A stretch of 64,000 nt of DNA from the NCBI GenBank assembly GCA_039794245.1, contig JBDIVS010000004.1, positions 1-64,000 on the forward strand, given 5' to 3'. Source of the DNA: DAITQM01 sp039794245 (GTDB lineage: Bacteria > Pseudomonadota > Gammaproteobacteria > Xanthomonadales > Wenzhouxiangellaceae). Position 1 is the stretch's first letter, and the number at the start of each line of letters is the position of its first letter. The notes beneath the pieces were generated by a model. That model did no database searches, was not told the origin of the DNA, and saw only the letters and a program-made list of their open reading frames with translations. Shown here in pieces: positions 51,798-60,434 of the stretch. The translations under genes and the position numbers were made by a program.

Positions 51798-51993
51798 ACC
51801 CCTGCTCTATTTCTTCCATCGTCCAACGCCGGGCGGGATGTTCCAGACGGTGCACTGCCAGATATTGATCTTCCAGATCTTCCAGATGCGCTGCGATTGC
51901 CTGGCGGGCGAAATATGATTTGGTACGCCCCGTCTGGGCCGCGAGCCGGGTTAATCGCTCTTCGATTTCTTTTGGTAAACGGATGGCAAGCAT
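51781..51993 (-). CDS. ribbon-helix-helix antitoxin of RelB/ParD type
   Basis: A 70-residue protein with an N-terminal RHH fold (MLAIRLPKEIEERLTRLAAQ, then TKSYFARQAIAAHLEDLED) and an acidic C-terminal tail (MEEIEQGFDLEG) that would bind the toxin. Order antitoxin-toxin and the overlap are typical of type II modules. Possible operator half-sites TTACAT occur at 52009 and 52031, upstream. Confidence 0.85.
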   Translation of the reverse strand: MLAIRLPKEIEERLTRLAAQTGRTKSYFARQAIAAHLEDLEDQYLAVHRLEHPARRWTMEEIEQGFDLEG

Positions 51994-52008
51994 CGGGTCG
52001 ATTCTGTA

Positions 52009-52036
52009 TTACATGTCTGACACCGGAAGTTTACAT
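52009..52036. promoter_or_regulatory. candidate operator repeats for the toxin-antitoxin pair
   Basis: Two direct TTACAT hexamers start at 52009 and 52031, 22 bp apart, which places them on one DNA face about two turns apart. They lie 16-43 bases upstream of the antitoxin start. RHH antitoxins bind short repeated half-sites, so these are plausible targets, but the match is short. Confidence 0.3.
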
Positions 52037-52153
52037 ATACTGCCCGGAAATACAGTCCAAATGCCGTCCGATTTCTGAGCATCACCCCAAGGTCACCGTC
52101 CCCGGGCCGTTCTGCTACCATGCGCCGCGGTCCTCTGCCGTGAGCCACCCTTC

Positions 52154-53452
52154 ATGTCCGCCGTTGCCGATGCGCCGCGCGATCCGATCCGCTGGCTGAA
52201 GCCGCTGACTGTCATCGGCCGCGACGAATGGCCGCAGGTGGCCCTGTCCTTTGTCTATTTTTTCAGCCTGCTCGGCGGCTATTTCATGCTCCGCCCGGTG
52301 CGCGAGGCGATGGCTGTGGCGGGTGGCGTCGAGAACATCCCGTGGCTGTTCACTGCCACCTTCATCGTGATGCTGGCGATGACGCCGCTTTACGGTTGGC
52401 TGGTCAGCCGCTATCCGCGGCGTGTTTTTCTGCCCGTCGTCTATCTGTTTTTTGCCACTCACCTCGTGCTGTTTTATCTGCTGTTCCGGCAGCAGGCCGC
52501 CGGCCCGCTGCTCAGCCGGGTGTTTTTTGTCTGGCTCAGCGTCTTCAATTTGTTCGTCGTCTCTGTGTTCTGGAGTTTCATGGTCGATCTGTTCAGCACC
52601 GCCCAGGCCCGCCGCCTGTTCGGAGTGATCGCCGCCGGCGGCAGCAGCGGGGCGATCGCCGGGCCGTGGCTGACAGCCTATCTGGCGCCGCGGGTCGGCG
52701 TCGCGAACCTGTTGCTGCTGGCTGCCGGCCTGTTGCTCGTCGCGACGGTGTGCATCTACCGGCTGCGCCGCTACAGCATGGAACACGACGCCCTGCAACG
52801 CGCCGAAGACCGGGCGGCGCTGGCCGGCGGCCTGCTCGACGGGGTACGCCGCGTGCTCGCCTCGCCCTACCTTCTGCTGATCGCCGGGCTGATGCTGCTG
52901 CACAACATCGCCGCCGGTTTTCTTTACAACCTGCGCGCCATTCTGGTGGCCGAAGCAACCGGCGATTTCATCGCCCAGACCCAGATCTTCGGCCACATCG
53001 ATTTCACCGTCAACGTCCTGGCACTGTTGTTGCAGGCACTGGTCACGGCGCGCCTGATCAGGCACTTTGGCATGGCGGCGACAATGGCCGTCGTGCCAGT
53101 GCTGTTGTTCCTCGGCTTTTGGGTGTTCGGGGCGCTGCCGACACTGCTCGTCGTGAGCGCCGTGCAGGTCGGGCAGCGGGCGATGAATTACGGCCTGATC
53201 GGTCCGGCGAAGGAGATGCTGTTCACGCCGGTCGATCGGATCAACAAATACAAAAGCAAGAACTTTATCGATACCGTGGTCTATCGCGGCAGCGACGTGG
53301 TCGCCGGCTGGCTGTTCTGGAGCCTGATCGCCGCCGGTCTCGACAAGGGCCAGACGGCGTTCACCCTGCTGCCTGTTTTGCTCCTGTGGGTGTTTCTTGT
53401 ACTGCGCCTGGGCCGGCGTTACCGGGCGCTGGCAGGCGGGCAAGCGGCATGA
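52154..53452 (+). CDS. Npt1/Npt2-like major facilitator transporter
   Basis: A 432-residue membrane protein with about 12 spans. YFFSLLGGYFMLRPVREAM at the first helix, FSTAQARRLFGVIAAGGSSGA, and GPAKEMLFTPVDRINKYKSKN are features of the Npt1-like NTP/NDP exchange transporter group as annotated in free-living gammaproteobacteria. Obligate parasites use relatives to import ATP, but the substrate in free-living species is not known. The last 92 bases overlap convergently with the ABC ATPase gene. Confidence 0.75.
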   Translation: MSAVADAPRDPIRWLKPLTVIGRDEWPQVALSFVYFFSLLGGYFMLRPVREAMAVAGGVENIPWLFTATFIVMLAMTPLYGWLVSRYPRRVFLPVVYLFFATHLVLFYLLFRQQAAGPLLSRVFFVWLSVFNLFVVSVFWSFMVDLFSTAQARRLFGVIAAGGSSGAIAGPWLTAYLAPRVGVANLLLLAAGLLLVATVCIYRLRRYSMEHDALQRAEDRAALAGGLLDGVRRVLASPYLLLIAGLMLLHNIAAGFLYNLRAILVAEATGDFIAQTQIFGHIDFTVNVLALLLQALVTARLIRHFGMAATMAVVPVLLFLGFWVFGALPTLLVVSAVQVGQRAMNYGLIGPAKEMLFTPVDRINKYKSKNFIDTVVYRGSDVVAGWLFWSLIAAGLDKGQTAFTLLPVLLLWVFLVLRLGRRYRALAGGQAA

Positions 53453-54251
53453 ACCAGCGCCGGCCGCCGAGGGTCATGGCGTGCATCGGGCAGCCGTAGA
53501 GCCGGCTGAGACGCGCTGCCTCGAGCAGTTCGTCACACGTCCCCGCTTGCGTTTCGCCGTCGCCGAAGAGCAACAAGATCCGGTCGCAAAAGGCGGCGGC
53601 GAGATTGATGTCATGGGTTGCCAGGAGCGCCGCCGTACCGCGCAAGGTGGCGTCACGGACGCATTCGAGCACTTGCTGCTGGTGCGGCAGATCGAGGTGG
53701 TTGGTCGGCTCGTCGAGTAACATCAGGCGCGGCTTTTGCACCAGCAACGCGGCAAACGCCAGGCGCCGGGCTTCGCCGCCCGACAGCGTGCGCAGCGGCC
53801 GACCGGCGAGTGCCGCCATTCCCGTCCGGCGCAGCGCGCGGCGGGCCAGGGCGAAATCGCGCGGCCCTTCCATCTGCCAGGGTTTGAGGTGCGGATGGCG
53901 GCCGATCAATACCGCCTCCAGCACCGTGGCATCGAACGCCGCGGGCAGCCGCTGCGGCAGCATGCCGAGCCGGCGGGCGATGGTTTTGCGCGGCAGGGCG
54001 AGAATCGGCTCGCCGTCGATAAGCACGGTGCCGGCCTCTGGCGGGGCCAGCCCGGCCAGGGTTTCGAGCAACGTCGTTTTGCCGGCGCCGTTGGGCCCGA
54101 GTATGCCCCACACTTCACCGGCGCGGATCTCGAGGTCGAGTCCGCTGACCAGTATCCGCCCGCCGCGGCTAAGTTCGAGGCCGCGGCCGGCAAGCGCCGG
54201 CGGGCAGCGCCGGTGGTGCACGGTGGCGGCCTGGGGCTTATCCCGGTTCAT
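53361..54251 (-). CDS. FecE/BtuD-type ABC importer ATPase
   Basis: A 296-residue ATP-binding protein. Walker A GPNGAGKTT is at 52-60, the signature LSGGE at 156-160, and Walker B reads LMLLDEPTNHLD. The C-terminal extension of about 40 residues after THDINLAAAFCDRILLL is longer than in FecE and overlaps the transporter gene on the other strand. Relatives energise import of iron-siderophore, heme or cobalamin. It overlaps the permease stop by ATGA. Confidence 0.88.
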   Translation of the reverse strand: MNRDKPQAATVHHRRCPPALAGRGLELSRGGRILVSGLDLEIRAGEVWGILGPNGAGKTTLLETLAGLAPPEAGTVLIDGEPILALPRKTIARRLGMLPQRLPAAFDATVLEAVLIGRHPHLKPWQMEGPRDFALARRALRRTGMAALAGRPLRTLSGGEARRLAFAALLVQKPRLMLLDEPTNHLDLPHQQQVLECVRDATLRGTAALLATHDINLAAAFCDRILLLFGDGETQAGTCDELLEAARLSRLYGCPMHAMTLGGRRWFMPLARLPAPGNAGPGAVQETPTGAKQAAG

Positions 54252-55243
54252 CCACGGTTCGCATTGCGGTAAAGCAGAAAGATGAACAACGGCGCGCCGA
54301 GCAGGGCGGTGACGACCCCGACCGGCAGTTGCCGCGGGGCGACGACGGTCCGCGCCGCCAGATCGGCCAGCATCAGGAACAGCCCGCCGAACAGCGCGGC
54401 CGCAGGCAGCAGCAGGCGGTGGTCGGCACCGCCGGCCAGGCGCATCAGGTGCGGCGCCAGAAGGCCGACAAAACCGATCGCCCCGCCGATGGTCACCGCC
54501 AGGGCCGTGGCCAGGGAGGCGGCCAGGTAGATCGACCAGGCGAGCCGCACCGGTTCCTCGCCGAGCAGTGCGGCGTGGGTTTCGCCGAGCGCCATCACAT
54601 TCAGGGCGCGCGCCATCCAGGTCATCGCGGCAAGCAGGGCGGCGAATGCCAGCCACATCCAGGGCGCCGTCTCCGCCCAGCTCAGATCGCCCATCAGCCA
54701 GAACAGCATGCCACGCAGCCGCGCTTCGGGGCCGAGGCTGAGCAGCAGGCTGATCAGCGCCCCCCAGGCCGCGGCGACCATGACCCCGGTGAGTAACAGC
54801 CGCGTGCCGTTCCAGGGGCCGCGACCGCGGGCCAGGACGAAGACCAGCACCGTTGTCACCAGCGCCCCGGCGAACGCCGCGACCGGCACCGGCAGCGCCG
54901 GTACGAAACTCATCGCCACGAGCGCGAAGCAGGCGGCGCCGCCGCTGGCGCCGAGAATATACGGATCGGCCAGCGGATTGCGCAGCAGCACCTGCATCAG
55001 CACCCCGGCGAGCGCCAGCAGCGCCCCGGTCAGCCAGGCGGCGCCGACGCGCGGCGCCCGTACCCGCCACAGAATATCGTGCAGCGGATGGGCCGGCTGG
55101 TGCCAGGCGGACCACCACGATTCGCCGCCGGCCGTGACACTGCCGAAGGCCAGGGCGAAAAGCACGGCGAGCAGGCTGGCGACGAGCAATAGCGCGAGGA
55201 TGGCGAAGCGGCGCGGGAAGCCGACCGGTAATTTCGTTAACAT
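54248..55243 (-). CDS. FecCD-family ABC permease
   Basis: A 331-residue permease with about ten spans. RVPRVGAAWL-type loop (here RAPRVGAAWLTGALLALAG), NPLADPYILGASGGAA and FVGLLAPHLMRLAGG are FecCD/BtuC signatures. It pairs with the ATPase downstream, but no periplasmic binding protein or TonB receptor is in the window, so the cargo is open: iron chelate or cobalamin. The start is MLTKLP at 55243. No Shine-Dalgarno is present, and a TAGAAT -10 sequence ends 7 bases before the ATG. Confidence 0.88.
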   Translation of the reverse strand: MLTKLPVGFPRRFAILALLLVASLLAVLFALAFGSVTAGGESWWSAWHQPAHPLHDILWRVRAPRVGAAWLTGALLALAGVLMQVLLRNPLADPYILGASGGAACFALVAMSFVPALPVPVAAFAGALVTTVLVFVLARGRGPWNGTRLLLTGVMVAAAWGALISLLLSLGPEARLRGMLFWLMGDLSWAETAPWMWLAFAALLAAMTWMARALNVMALGETHAALLGEEPVRLAWSIYLAASLATALAVTIGGAIGFVGLLAPHLMRLAGGADHRLLLPAAALFGGLFLMLADLAARTVVAPRQLPVGVVTALLGAPLFIFLLYRNANRG

Positions 55244-55249
55244 AAACAA

Positions 55250-55255
55250 ATTCTA
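55250..55255 (-). promoter_or_regulatory. possible -10 box of a leaderless FecCD transcript
   Basis: On the minus strand TAGAAT is followed by TTGTTT and then the ATG, so transcription would begin at or next to the start codon. The gap to the divergent rppH start is only 42 bases. No convincing -35 box is seen. Confidence 0.35.
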
Positions 55256-55285
55256 GTCTTAACCGGGCACGACCGACGGCCAGCG

Positions 55286-55753
55286 ATGATCGACAGCGAA
55301 GGATACCGGCACAATGTCGCGATCGTCATCCAGCGGCCCGACAGGCGCGTCTTCTGGGCGCGCCGGGTGCGCGACCCGGGCTGGCAGTTTCCGCAGGGCG
55401 GCATCCGCCCCGGCGAGACGCCGGAAAAGGCGATGTATCGCGAGTTGCAGGAAGAAACCGGCCTGCGCGCCGGCTGCGTCGAGATCGTCGGCCGCACCCC
55501 GCACTGGTTGCGTTACCGCTTGCCCAAACGTTATCAGCGCCACCACCAGCAGCCGCTGTGCATCGGCCAGAAGCAGATCTGGTTTCTGCTGCGCTTTTCC
55601 GGCAGCGACGAGCTGTTCCAGCTCGATTGCTCGGCCCCGGCCGAGTTCGCCGAATTCCGCTGGGTCGATTACTGGTACCCGCTACACCACGTCGTCCCCT
55701 TCAAACGCGGCGTTTACCGCCGCGCATTGCAGTACCTGGCGCAGTTGATGTAA
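55286..55753 (+). CDS. rppH: RNA pyrophosphohydrolase
   Basis: A 155-residue Nudix hydrolase that removes pyrophosphate from the 5' end of mRNAs and so triggers decay. The Nudix box GGIRPGETPEKAMYRELQEE is at about 38-57, completed by TGL. MIDSEGYRHNVAIVI, WQFPQGGI and VDYWYPLHHVVPFKR are RppH signatures. Size is typical. Confidence 0.95.
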   Translation: MIDSEGYRHNVAIVIQRPDRRVFWARRVRDPGWQFPQGGIRPGETPEKAMYRELQEETGLRAGCVEIVGRTPHWLRYRLPKRYQRHHQQPLCIGQKQIWFLLRFSGSDELFQLDCSAPAEFAEFRWVDYWYPLHHVVPFKRGVYRRALQYLAQLM

Positions 55754-55826
55754 ACGATGGCGGCCAGCCCCATTGCGCGGCCAGCCGTCGAATGCCACCG
55801 GCGTTGCCGGTGGATCGTGGCGGCTG

Positions 55827-57170
55827 TCACTCCAGACCGTATTTCTGCAGCTTGTAGCGCAGCGACCGGAAGGTGATGCCGAGGCGGCGGGCGGCGGCGG
55901 TTTTGTTGTACCGCGCCTCTTGCAGCGCCTGTTCGATCAATTGCCGTTCGACGTTCTCGATGTAATCTTCCAGGTTTTGCTTGCCGTCTGGCTGCATGTT
56001 CGGCACCTCGACCGGCGCCGCTTCGAGCTTAAGATCGGCGGCGCCGATCGTACCGCCTTCGCCGAGCGCCACGGCGCGCTGGATCACGTTGTACAGCTCA
56101 CGGACGTTGCCGGGGAACGGGTGGGTGCGCAGCACCTGCAAGGCGTCATCGCCGAGCGTGCGCGGCGGGCCGCCCCACTGAGCGGCGATCTGTTGCAGGA
56201 GTTGGCGGGCGAGCGGTGCGATGTCCTCGGGGCGTTCGCGCAGCGGCGGCATCGTCAATTCGATGACGTTGATCCGGAAATACAAATCGGAGCGGAACTG
56301 GCCGCTTTCGACCAGCGGTTTGAGCGGTTTGTGGCTGGCGCTCAGCAGCCGGATATCGACCGGGATTTCATGCCGTGCGCCAACCGGCCGGACCGTCCGT
56401 TCCTGGATTGCGCGCAACAGTTTGACCTGCATCGCCAGCGGCAGATCGGCCACTTCGTCTAAAAACAACGTGCCGCCGTTGGCTGCCTGGAACAGACCCT
56501 CCTTGTCGGCGGTGGCGCCGGTGAAACTGCCGCGGCGGTGGCCGAAAAACTCGCTTTCCATCAGTTCCGAGGGAATGGCGCCGCAGTTGACCGGGACGAA
56601 AGGCCCATCGGCGCGCGGCCCGAGATCGTGGATCAGCCGCGCCGCCAGTTCCTTGCCCGAACCAGATTCGCCGCTGATCAGCACCGGTGCCTGGTTGCGC
56701 GCCAGGCGGGCGATCGTCTCGCGCACCTGGGCCATGGCCGGCGAGCGGCCGACCAGTTTTTCCTTGAGCAGTTGCTGGTCGATATCGCAATCGGCCTTAA
56801 GGCCGGCCGGCCTGAGCCTGAGTGCGGTGTTGACCAGGTTGCGCAGAATTTCCAGATTGACCGGCTTGGAGACAAAGTCGAAGGCCCCGGATTTGAGGGC
56901 CTGGACTGCGTCTTCGACCTTGCCGTAGGCGGTCAGCATTGCCACCGGTGTGTAGTTGTAGTGCTGGTTGATCTCGCGGACCAGCGAGATACCGTTGCCG
57001 TCGGGCAGGCGCATGTCGGTCAGGCAGACATCGAAGCGCTCGCGGGCCAGTGCGGCGCGCGCCTCGGCCAGATTGGCGGCGGCGGTGACCAGAAGATCCA
57101 TCCGGGTCAAGGTCATTTTGAGCAGTTCGCGGATATCCGGCTCGTCGTCGACGATCAGCGCGGTACGCAT
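55827..57170 (-). CDS. pilR: sigma54-dependent response regulator, PilR type
   Basis: A 447-residue NtrC-family regulator. The receiver domain has Asp52 as phosphoacceptor. The AAA+ domain carries Walker A GESGSGKE at 167-174, the sigma54 loop GSFTGA at 214-219 (usually GAFTGA) and GTLFLDEVADLPL. A Fis-type HTH ends the protein (KTAAARRLGITFRSLRYKLQKYGLE). Orientation and the 3-base gap after the PilS-like kinase suggest type IV pilus control. No pilin genes lie within the window. Confidence 0.88.
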   Translation of the reverse strand: MRTALIVDDEPDIRELLKMTLTRMDLLVTAAANLAEARAALARERFDVCLTDMRLPDGNGISLVREINQHYNYTPVAMLTAYGKVEDAVQALKSGAFDFVSKPVNLEILRNLVNTALRLRPAGLKADCDIDQQLLKEKLVGRSPAMAQVRETIARLARNQAPVLISGESGSGKELAARLIHDLGPRADGPFVPVNCGAIPSELMESEFFGHRRGSFTGATADKEGLFQAANGGTLFLDEVADLPLAMQVKLLRAIQERTVRPVGARHEIPVDIRLLSASHKPLKPLVESGQFRSDLYFRINVIELTMPPLRERPEDIAPLARQLLQQIAAQWGGPPRTLGDDALQVLRTHPFPGNVRELYNVIQRAVALGEGGTIGAADLKLEAAPVEVPNMQPDGKQNLEDYIENVERQLIEQALQEARYNKTAAARRLGITFRSLRYKLQKYGLE

Positions 57171-57173
57171 CGT

Positions 57174-58877
57174 TCAGGCGCTCCTGGCCGCCAGGGCGAG
57201 CGGCGCGTCGAGCGCCTCACCGCCGGTTTCGTCCTCGAGCGCGGCACGCCGCACCGTGATCCGGAAGCAGGCGCCGGCGCCGGGCTGTTCGAGGTATTCG
57301 AGCGCAGCGTGGTTGGCTTCGCTGAGTTTCTGTGCCAGGTAGAGCCCGAGCCCGGAGCCTTTCTTGTTGGTCGTGAAAAACGGCTCGAAGATATTGAGCC
57401 GTGCCTGCGGCGGGATGCCCGGGCCGTCGTCGAGGATGTCGAGCGCCACGCGCTCGCCGTCCTCGAGCAGGCCGACGCGCAACGTGATCCTGACTTCGTG
57501 GTCATCCCGGCTGCCGTGGATCAGCGCGTTTTCGGCCAGGTTCCAGACAACCTGGTGCAACTGGCTCGGGTCGGCGACGACCAGCAGTTCGCCGTCCGGC
57601 CGGTCGATGTGCAGCCGGTCGGCGGCGAGCGATTTGCTGCGGGCGAACTCGCCGGCCAGGTCATCGAGCCAGTCGCCGAGGTCGAGCAGCTCTGGCTGCG
57701 CCTGTTCGCGGCGGGTCAGTTGCAGCACGTTTTCGACGATGTTGTTCATCCGCGCGCAATGGCCGTCGATGATCTCGATCAGGCGTTTTTCCTCGCTCGG
57801 CAGGGCCGGCGATTCGCGCAAAAGCTGCGCCGAGTGGCTGATTGCGGCCAGCGGATTGCGGATTTCGTGGGCGATCGAGGCTGAAATCCGGGCCAGGGAG
57901 CTTTGCGCCAGGTCGCGCGCCCGCCTGGAGACCACGGCGGTGTCTTCAAGAAAAATCAACGTGCCGCCGCCGCGCCGGGTCGGGAATTGCACGAAGACCG
58001 GTTCGACCGGCGTCTGGCTGTCGCCGAGTAACAGGCCGCCGCCGTCGTTTTTGCCGCCGCCATTTTTGTTCTTGCTCTGCCAATCGGCCAGCCGGGCGAC
58101 CAGCGCCGGCGAGATCTGGCGCAGGTCGCCGCCGCCGGCCGGTTTGATGCCGAGCAGTTCGGCCCCGAGGCGGTTGATCTGGCGGATCTGGAAATGGTCG
58201 TCGATGACCACGACGCCGGAACGCAGGCGGTTGATGATCAGTTCGTTGACCTGCTCCATGCTCGCCATGTCGATGCCGCGGCGGTGCGCGAGCTGGCGGC
58301 TCTGGCGGTTCCAGCGGGCGATGAACAGGCAGCCGATGGTGGTGAAAAAAGTGGCGATGCCATAGAGCCCGGCCTTGGCCAGCTCGCCGCGCGTCTCGTC
58401 GCCGGCCAGGCCGAGGAGCAGCGTCACGCCGACGATCGAGATCGTCGCCAGCGCCGCGAAAAACAGCGCGTTGCGGCCCGACAGGATCAGACCACCGATG
58501 CCGGCGGTGAACATCAGAAGCAGGCCGAGCCCGCTGTCGAGGCCGCCGAAGGCGTAGAGCAGCAACGTCACGACGATCAGGTCGGTGGCCATCGACTTGC
58601 TGGTCAGCGACTGGGCGCTCATGTGGCCGTAAACCCAGGCCAGGCCGAGACCGAGGGCGGCGATGAAATCGACGAAGGCCGCCATTCTGGCCAGTTCCAG
58701 GCTGGCGCTCGACAACTCGCTGACGATCGGCGGCGAGAGGACGACCATCATCAGGCCGGTGGCGATCACCAGCCGGAAGATGTTGAGGTAATTCAGCGCG
58801 CGGCGGGCGAATTCCTCGTCGGTCAATTGAAAAACCGGTTGTGCCATGTATGCACTCTCGCTTGCCAGCACATCCAT
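57174..58877 (-). CDS. pilS: sensor histidine kinase, PilS type
   Basis: A 567-residue kinase. About six N-terminal membrane helices (residues 28-190) match PilS topology. A PAS-like region (about 220-310, RLRSGVVVIDDHFQIRQIN) follows, then the HisKA site His337 in ASIAHEIRNPLAAISHSA and the ATP domain with LDILDDGPGIP and GSGLGLYLAQKL. The start at 58877 has AAAGGAA upstream. It is the partner of the adjacent regulator. Confidence 0.88.
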   Translation of the reverse strand: MDVLASESAYMAQPVFQLTDEEFARRALNYLNIFRLVIATGLMMVVLSPPIVSELSSASLELARMAAFVDFIAALGLGLAWVYGHMSAQSLTSKSMATDLIVVTLLLYAFGGLDSGLGLLLMFTAGIGGLILSGRNALFFAALATISIVGVTLLLGLAGDETRGELAKAGLYGIATFFTTIGCLFIARWNRQSRQLAHRRGIDMASMEQVNELIINRLRSGVVVIDDHFQIRQINRLGAELLGIKPAGGGDLRQISPALVARLADWQSKNKNGGGKNDGGGLLLGDSQTPVEPVFVQFPTRRGGGTLIFLEDTAVVSRRARDLAQSSLARISASIAHEIRNPLAAISHSAQLLRESPALPSEEKRLIEIIDGHCARMNNIVENVLQLTRREQAQPELLDLGDWLDDLAGEFARSKSLAADRLHIDRPDGELLVVADPSQLHQVVWNLAENALIHGSRDDHEVRITLRVGLLEDGERVALDILDDGPGIPPQARLNIFEPFFTTNKKGSGLGLYLAQKLSEANHAALEYLEQPGAGACFRITVRRAALEDETGGEALDAPLALAARSA

Positions 58878-59195
58878 ATGGGTTCCTTTCCGGGGGTGGG
58901 CTGAGCGGTGCCGAACCCTCCCTGGGTGTAATCGAACCGCCGGCCGGCCGTTCTGGTAACCGCGGCGCAGGAACGATACCGCCGCCGTCCGGTGGTCCGG
59001 GCGTGACGGCGGCCGGCGGTCTGCGATTCCCGTGATTCCCGGGGCCGGGTCGCCCCGCCGCGCCGTGCTTGGCGGCTGCGGTTTGCCTGCGGGCTGGATT
59101 TATACCAGAATACACGCCCCGCCGTCTCGCCCGGCACAGTTTACCTGAACGACGATTCGAAACCGATTTTCCTCTCGACAGTCAGTGAGCATCGA
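58878..59195. other. divergent intergenic region pilS-sucC
   Basis: This gap has several GC hairpins, including a pair around 58973-59018 (ccgccgccgtccgg against ggcggccggcgg). No gene is seen. Promoters for pilS and sucC must lie here, but no near-consensus pair was found; tataccagaat near 59102 is a weak -10-like candidate. Confidence 0.4.
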
Positions 59196-60380
59196 ATGAA
59201 TTTACACGAATACCAGGCCAAGGCGCTGTTCAAGCAGTATGGCATCCCGACGCCGGCGGGTGAGGTGGCGGCAAGCGCCGAAGATGCGGTGCAGGCCGCC
59301 CGGGCGCTCGGCGGCGGGCAGTGGGTGATCAAGGCCCAGGTCCACGCCGGCGGGCGTGGCAAGGCGGGTGGCGTCAAACTGGCCCACACGCCGGCCGAAG
59401 CCGGCGAGCTTGCCGGCCGTATGCTGGGCATGCACATCCAGACCTACCAGACCGGCGGCCGGGCACTGCCGGTAAACACGGTGCTGGTCGCCGAGGCTTC
59501 GGATATCGCTGCCGAGCTTTATCTCAGCGTGCTGATCGACCGCAGCCGCCGGCGGATCAGCTTCGTCGGCTCGGCCGCCGGTGGCGTCGATATCGAACAG
59601 GTGGCGGCCGCCACACCGGAGAAAATTTTCACGATCGCGATCGACCCGACCGCCGGCCTGCAGGGCTTCCAGTGCCGCCGTCTGGGCTTCGCGCTGGGTC
59701 TCAACGAGGCCCAGATCAAACAATTGACCCGCATGATGGGCGGCCTGTATCGGCTGTTCGTCGAGCGCGACCTGGCGCTGATCGAGGTCAATCCGCTGGT
59801 CATCGCCGCACCCGGCGGCGATCTGCTCGCCCTCGACGCCAAGATCAACGTCGATGACAACGCCCTATACCGCCAGGCCGACATCGCCGCCCTGCGCGAC
59901 GAGAGCCAGGAAGACCCGGCCGAACTGGAAGCCGGCCGCCACGGCCTGAACTACATCACGCTCGACGGCGATATCGCCTGCATGGTCAACGGCGCCGGGC
60001 TGGCGATGGCCACGATGGACGAGATCCAGCGCCAGGGCGGGCGGCCGGCGAATTTTCTCGACGTTGGCGGCGGGGCCAACGCGGCGCGCGTCGCCGAAGC
60101 GTTCAAGATCATCCTCGGCGCTGCGCAGGTCAAGGCGATCTTGGTCAACATTTTCGGCGGCATCGTCCGTTGCGATCTGGTCGCCGAAGGCATCGTCGCC
60201 GCGGTTCGCGAAGTCCATGTCAAGGTTCCGGTCATCGTCCGCCTCGAGGGCACCAACGTCGAGGCCGGTTACCGGCTGCTCGAGGCCAGCAGCCTGGCGA
60301 TCATCACCGCCCCCGACCTCGAGCGCGGCGCCCGCCTGGCGGTCGAAGCGGCGCGCGGCGCGAATACGGCAACCGCATAA
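59196..60380 (+). CDS. sucC: succinyl-CoA synthetase subunit beta
   Basis: A 394-residue ATP-grasp subunit of the citric acid cycle enzyme that links succinyl-CoA cleavage to nucleotide triphosphate formation. MNLHEYQAKALFKQYGIPTP, KAQVHAGGRGKAGGVKLA, EVNPLVIAAPGGDLLALDAK and NIFGGIVRCDLVAEGI are standard. It is followed by sucD after 54 bases. Confidence 0.97.
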   Translation: MNLHEYQAKALFKQYGIPTPAGEVAASAEDAVQAARALGGGQWVIKAQVHAGGRGKAGGVKLAHTPAEAGELAGRMLGMHIQTYQTGGRALPVNTVLVAEASDIAAELYLSVLIDRSRRRISFVGSAAGGVDIEQVAAATPEKIFTIAIDPTAGLQGFQCRRLGFALGLNEAQIKQLTRMMGGLYRLFVERDLALIEVNPLVIAAPGGDLLALDAKINVDDNALYRQADIAALRDESQEDPAELEAGRHGLNYITLDGDIACMVNGAGLAMATMDEIQRQGGRPANFLDVGGGANAARVAEAFKIILGAAQVKAILVNIFGGIVRCDLVAEGIVAAVREVHVKVPVIVRLEGTNVEAGYRLLEASSLAIITAPDLERGARLAVEAARGANTATA

Positions 60381-60434
60381 ATTGAACTCAACGCCGCACC
60401 TGCGGCGGCATGCCATTTCAAACGAGAAACACCG

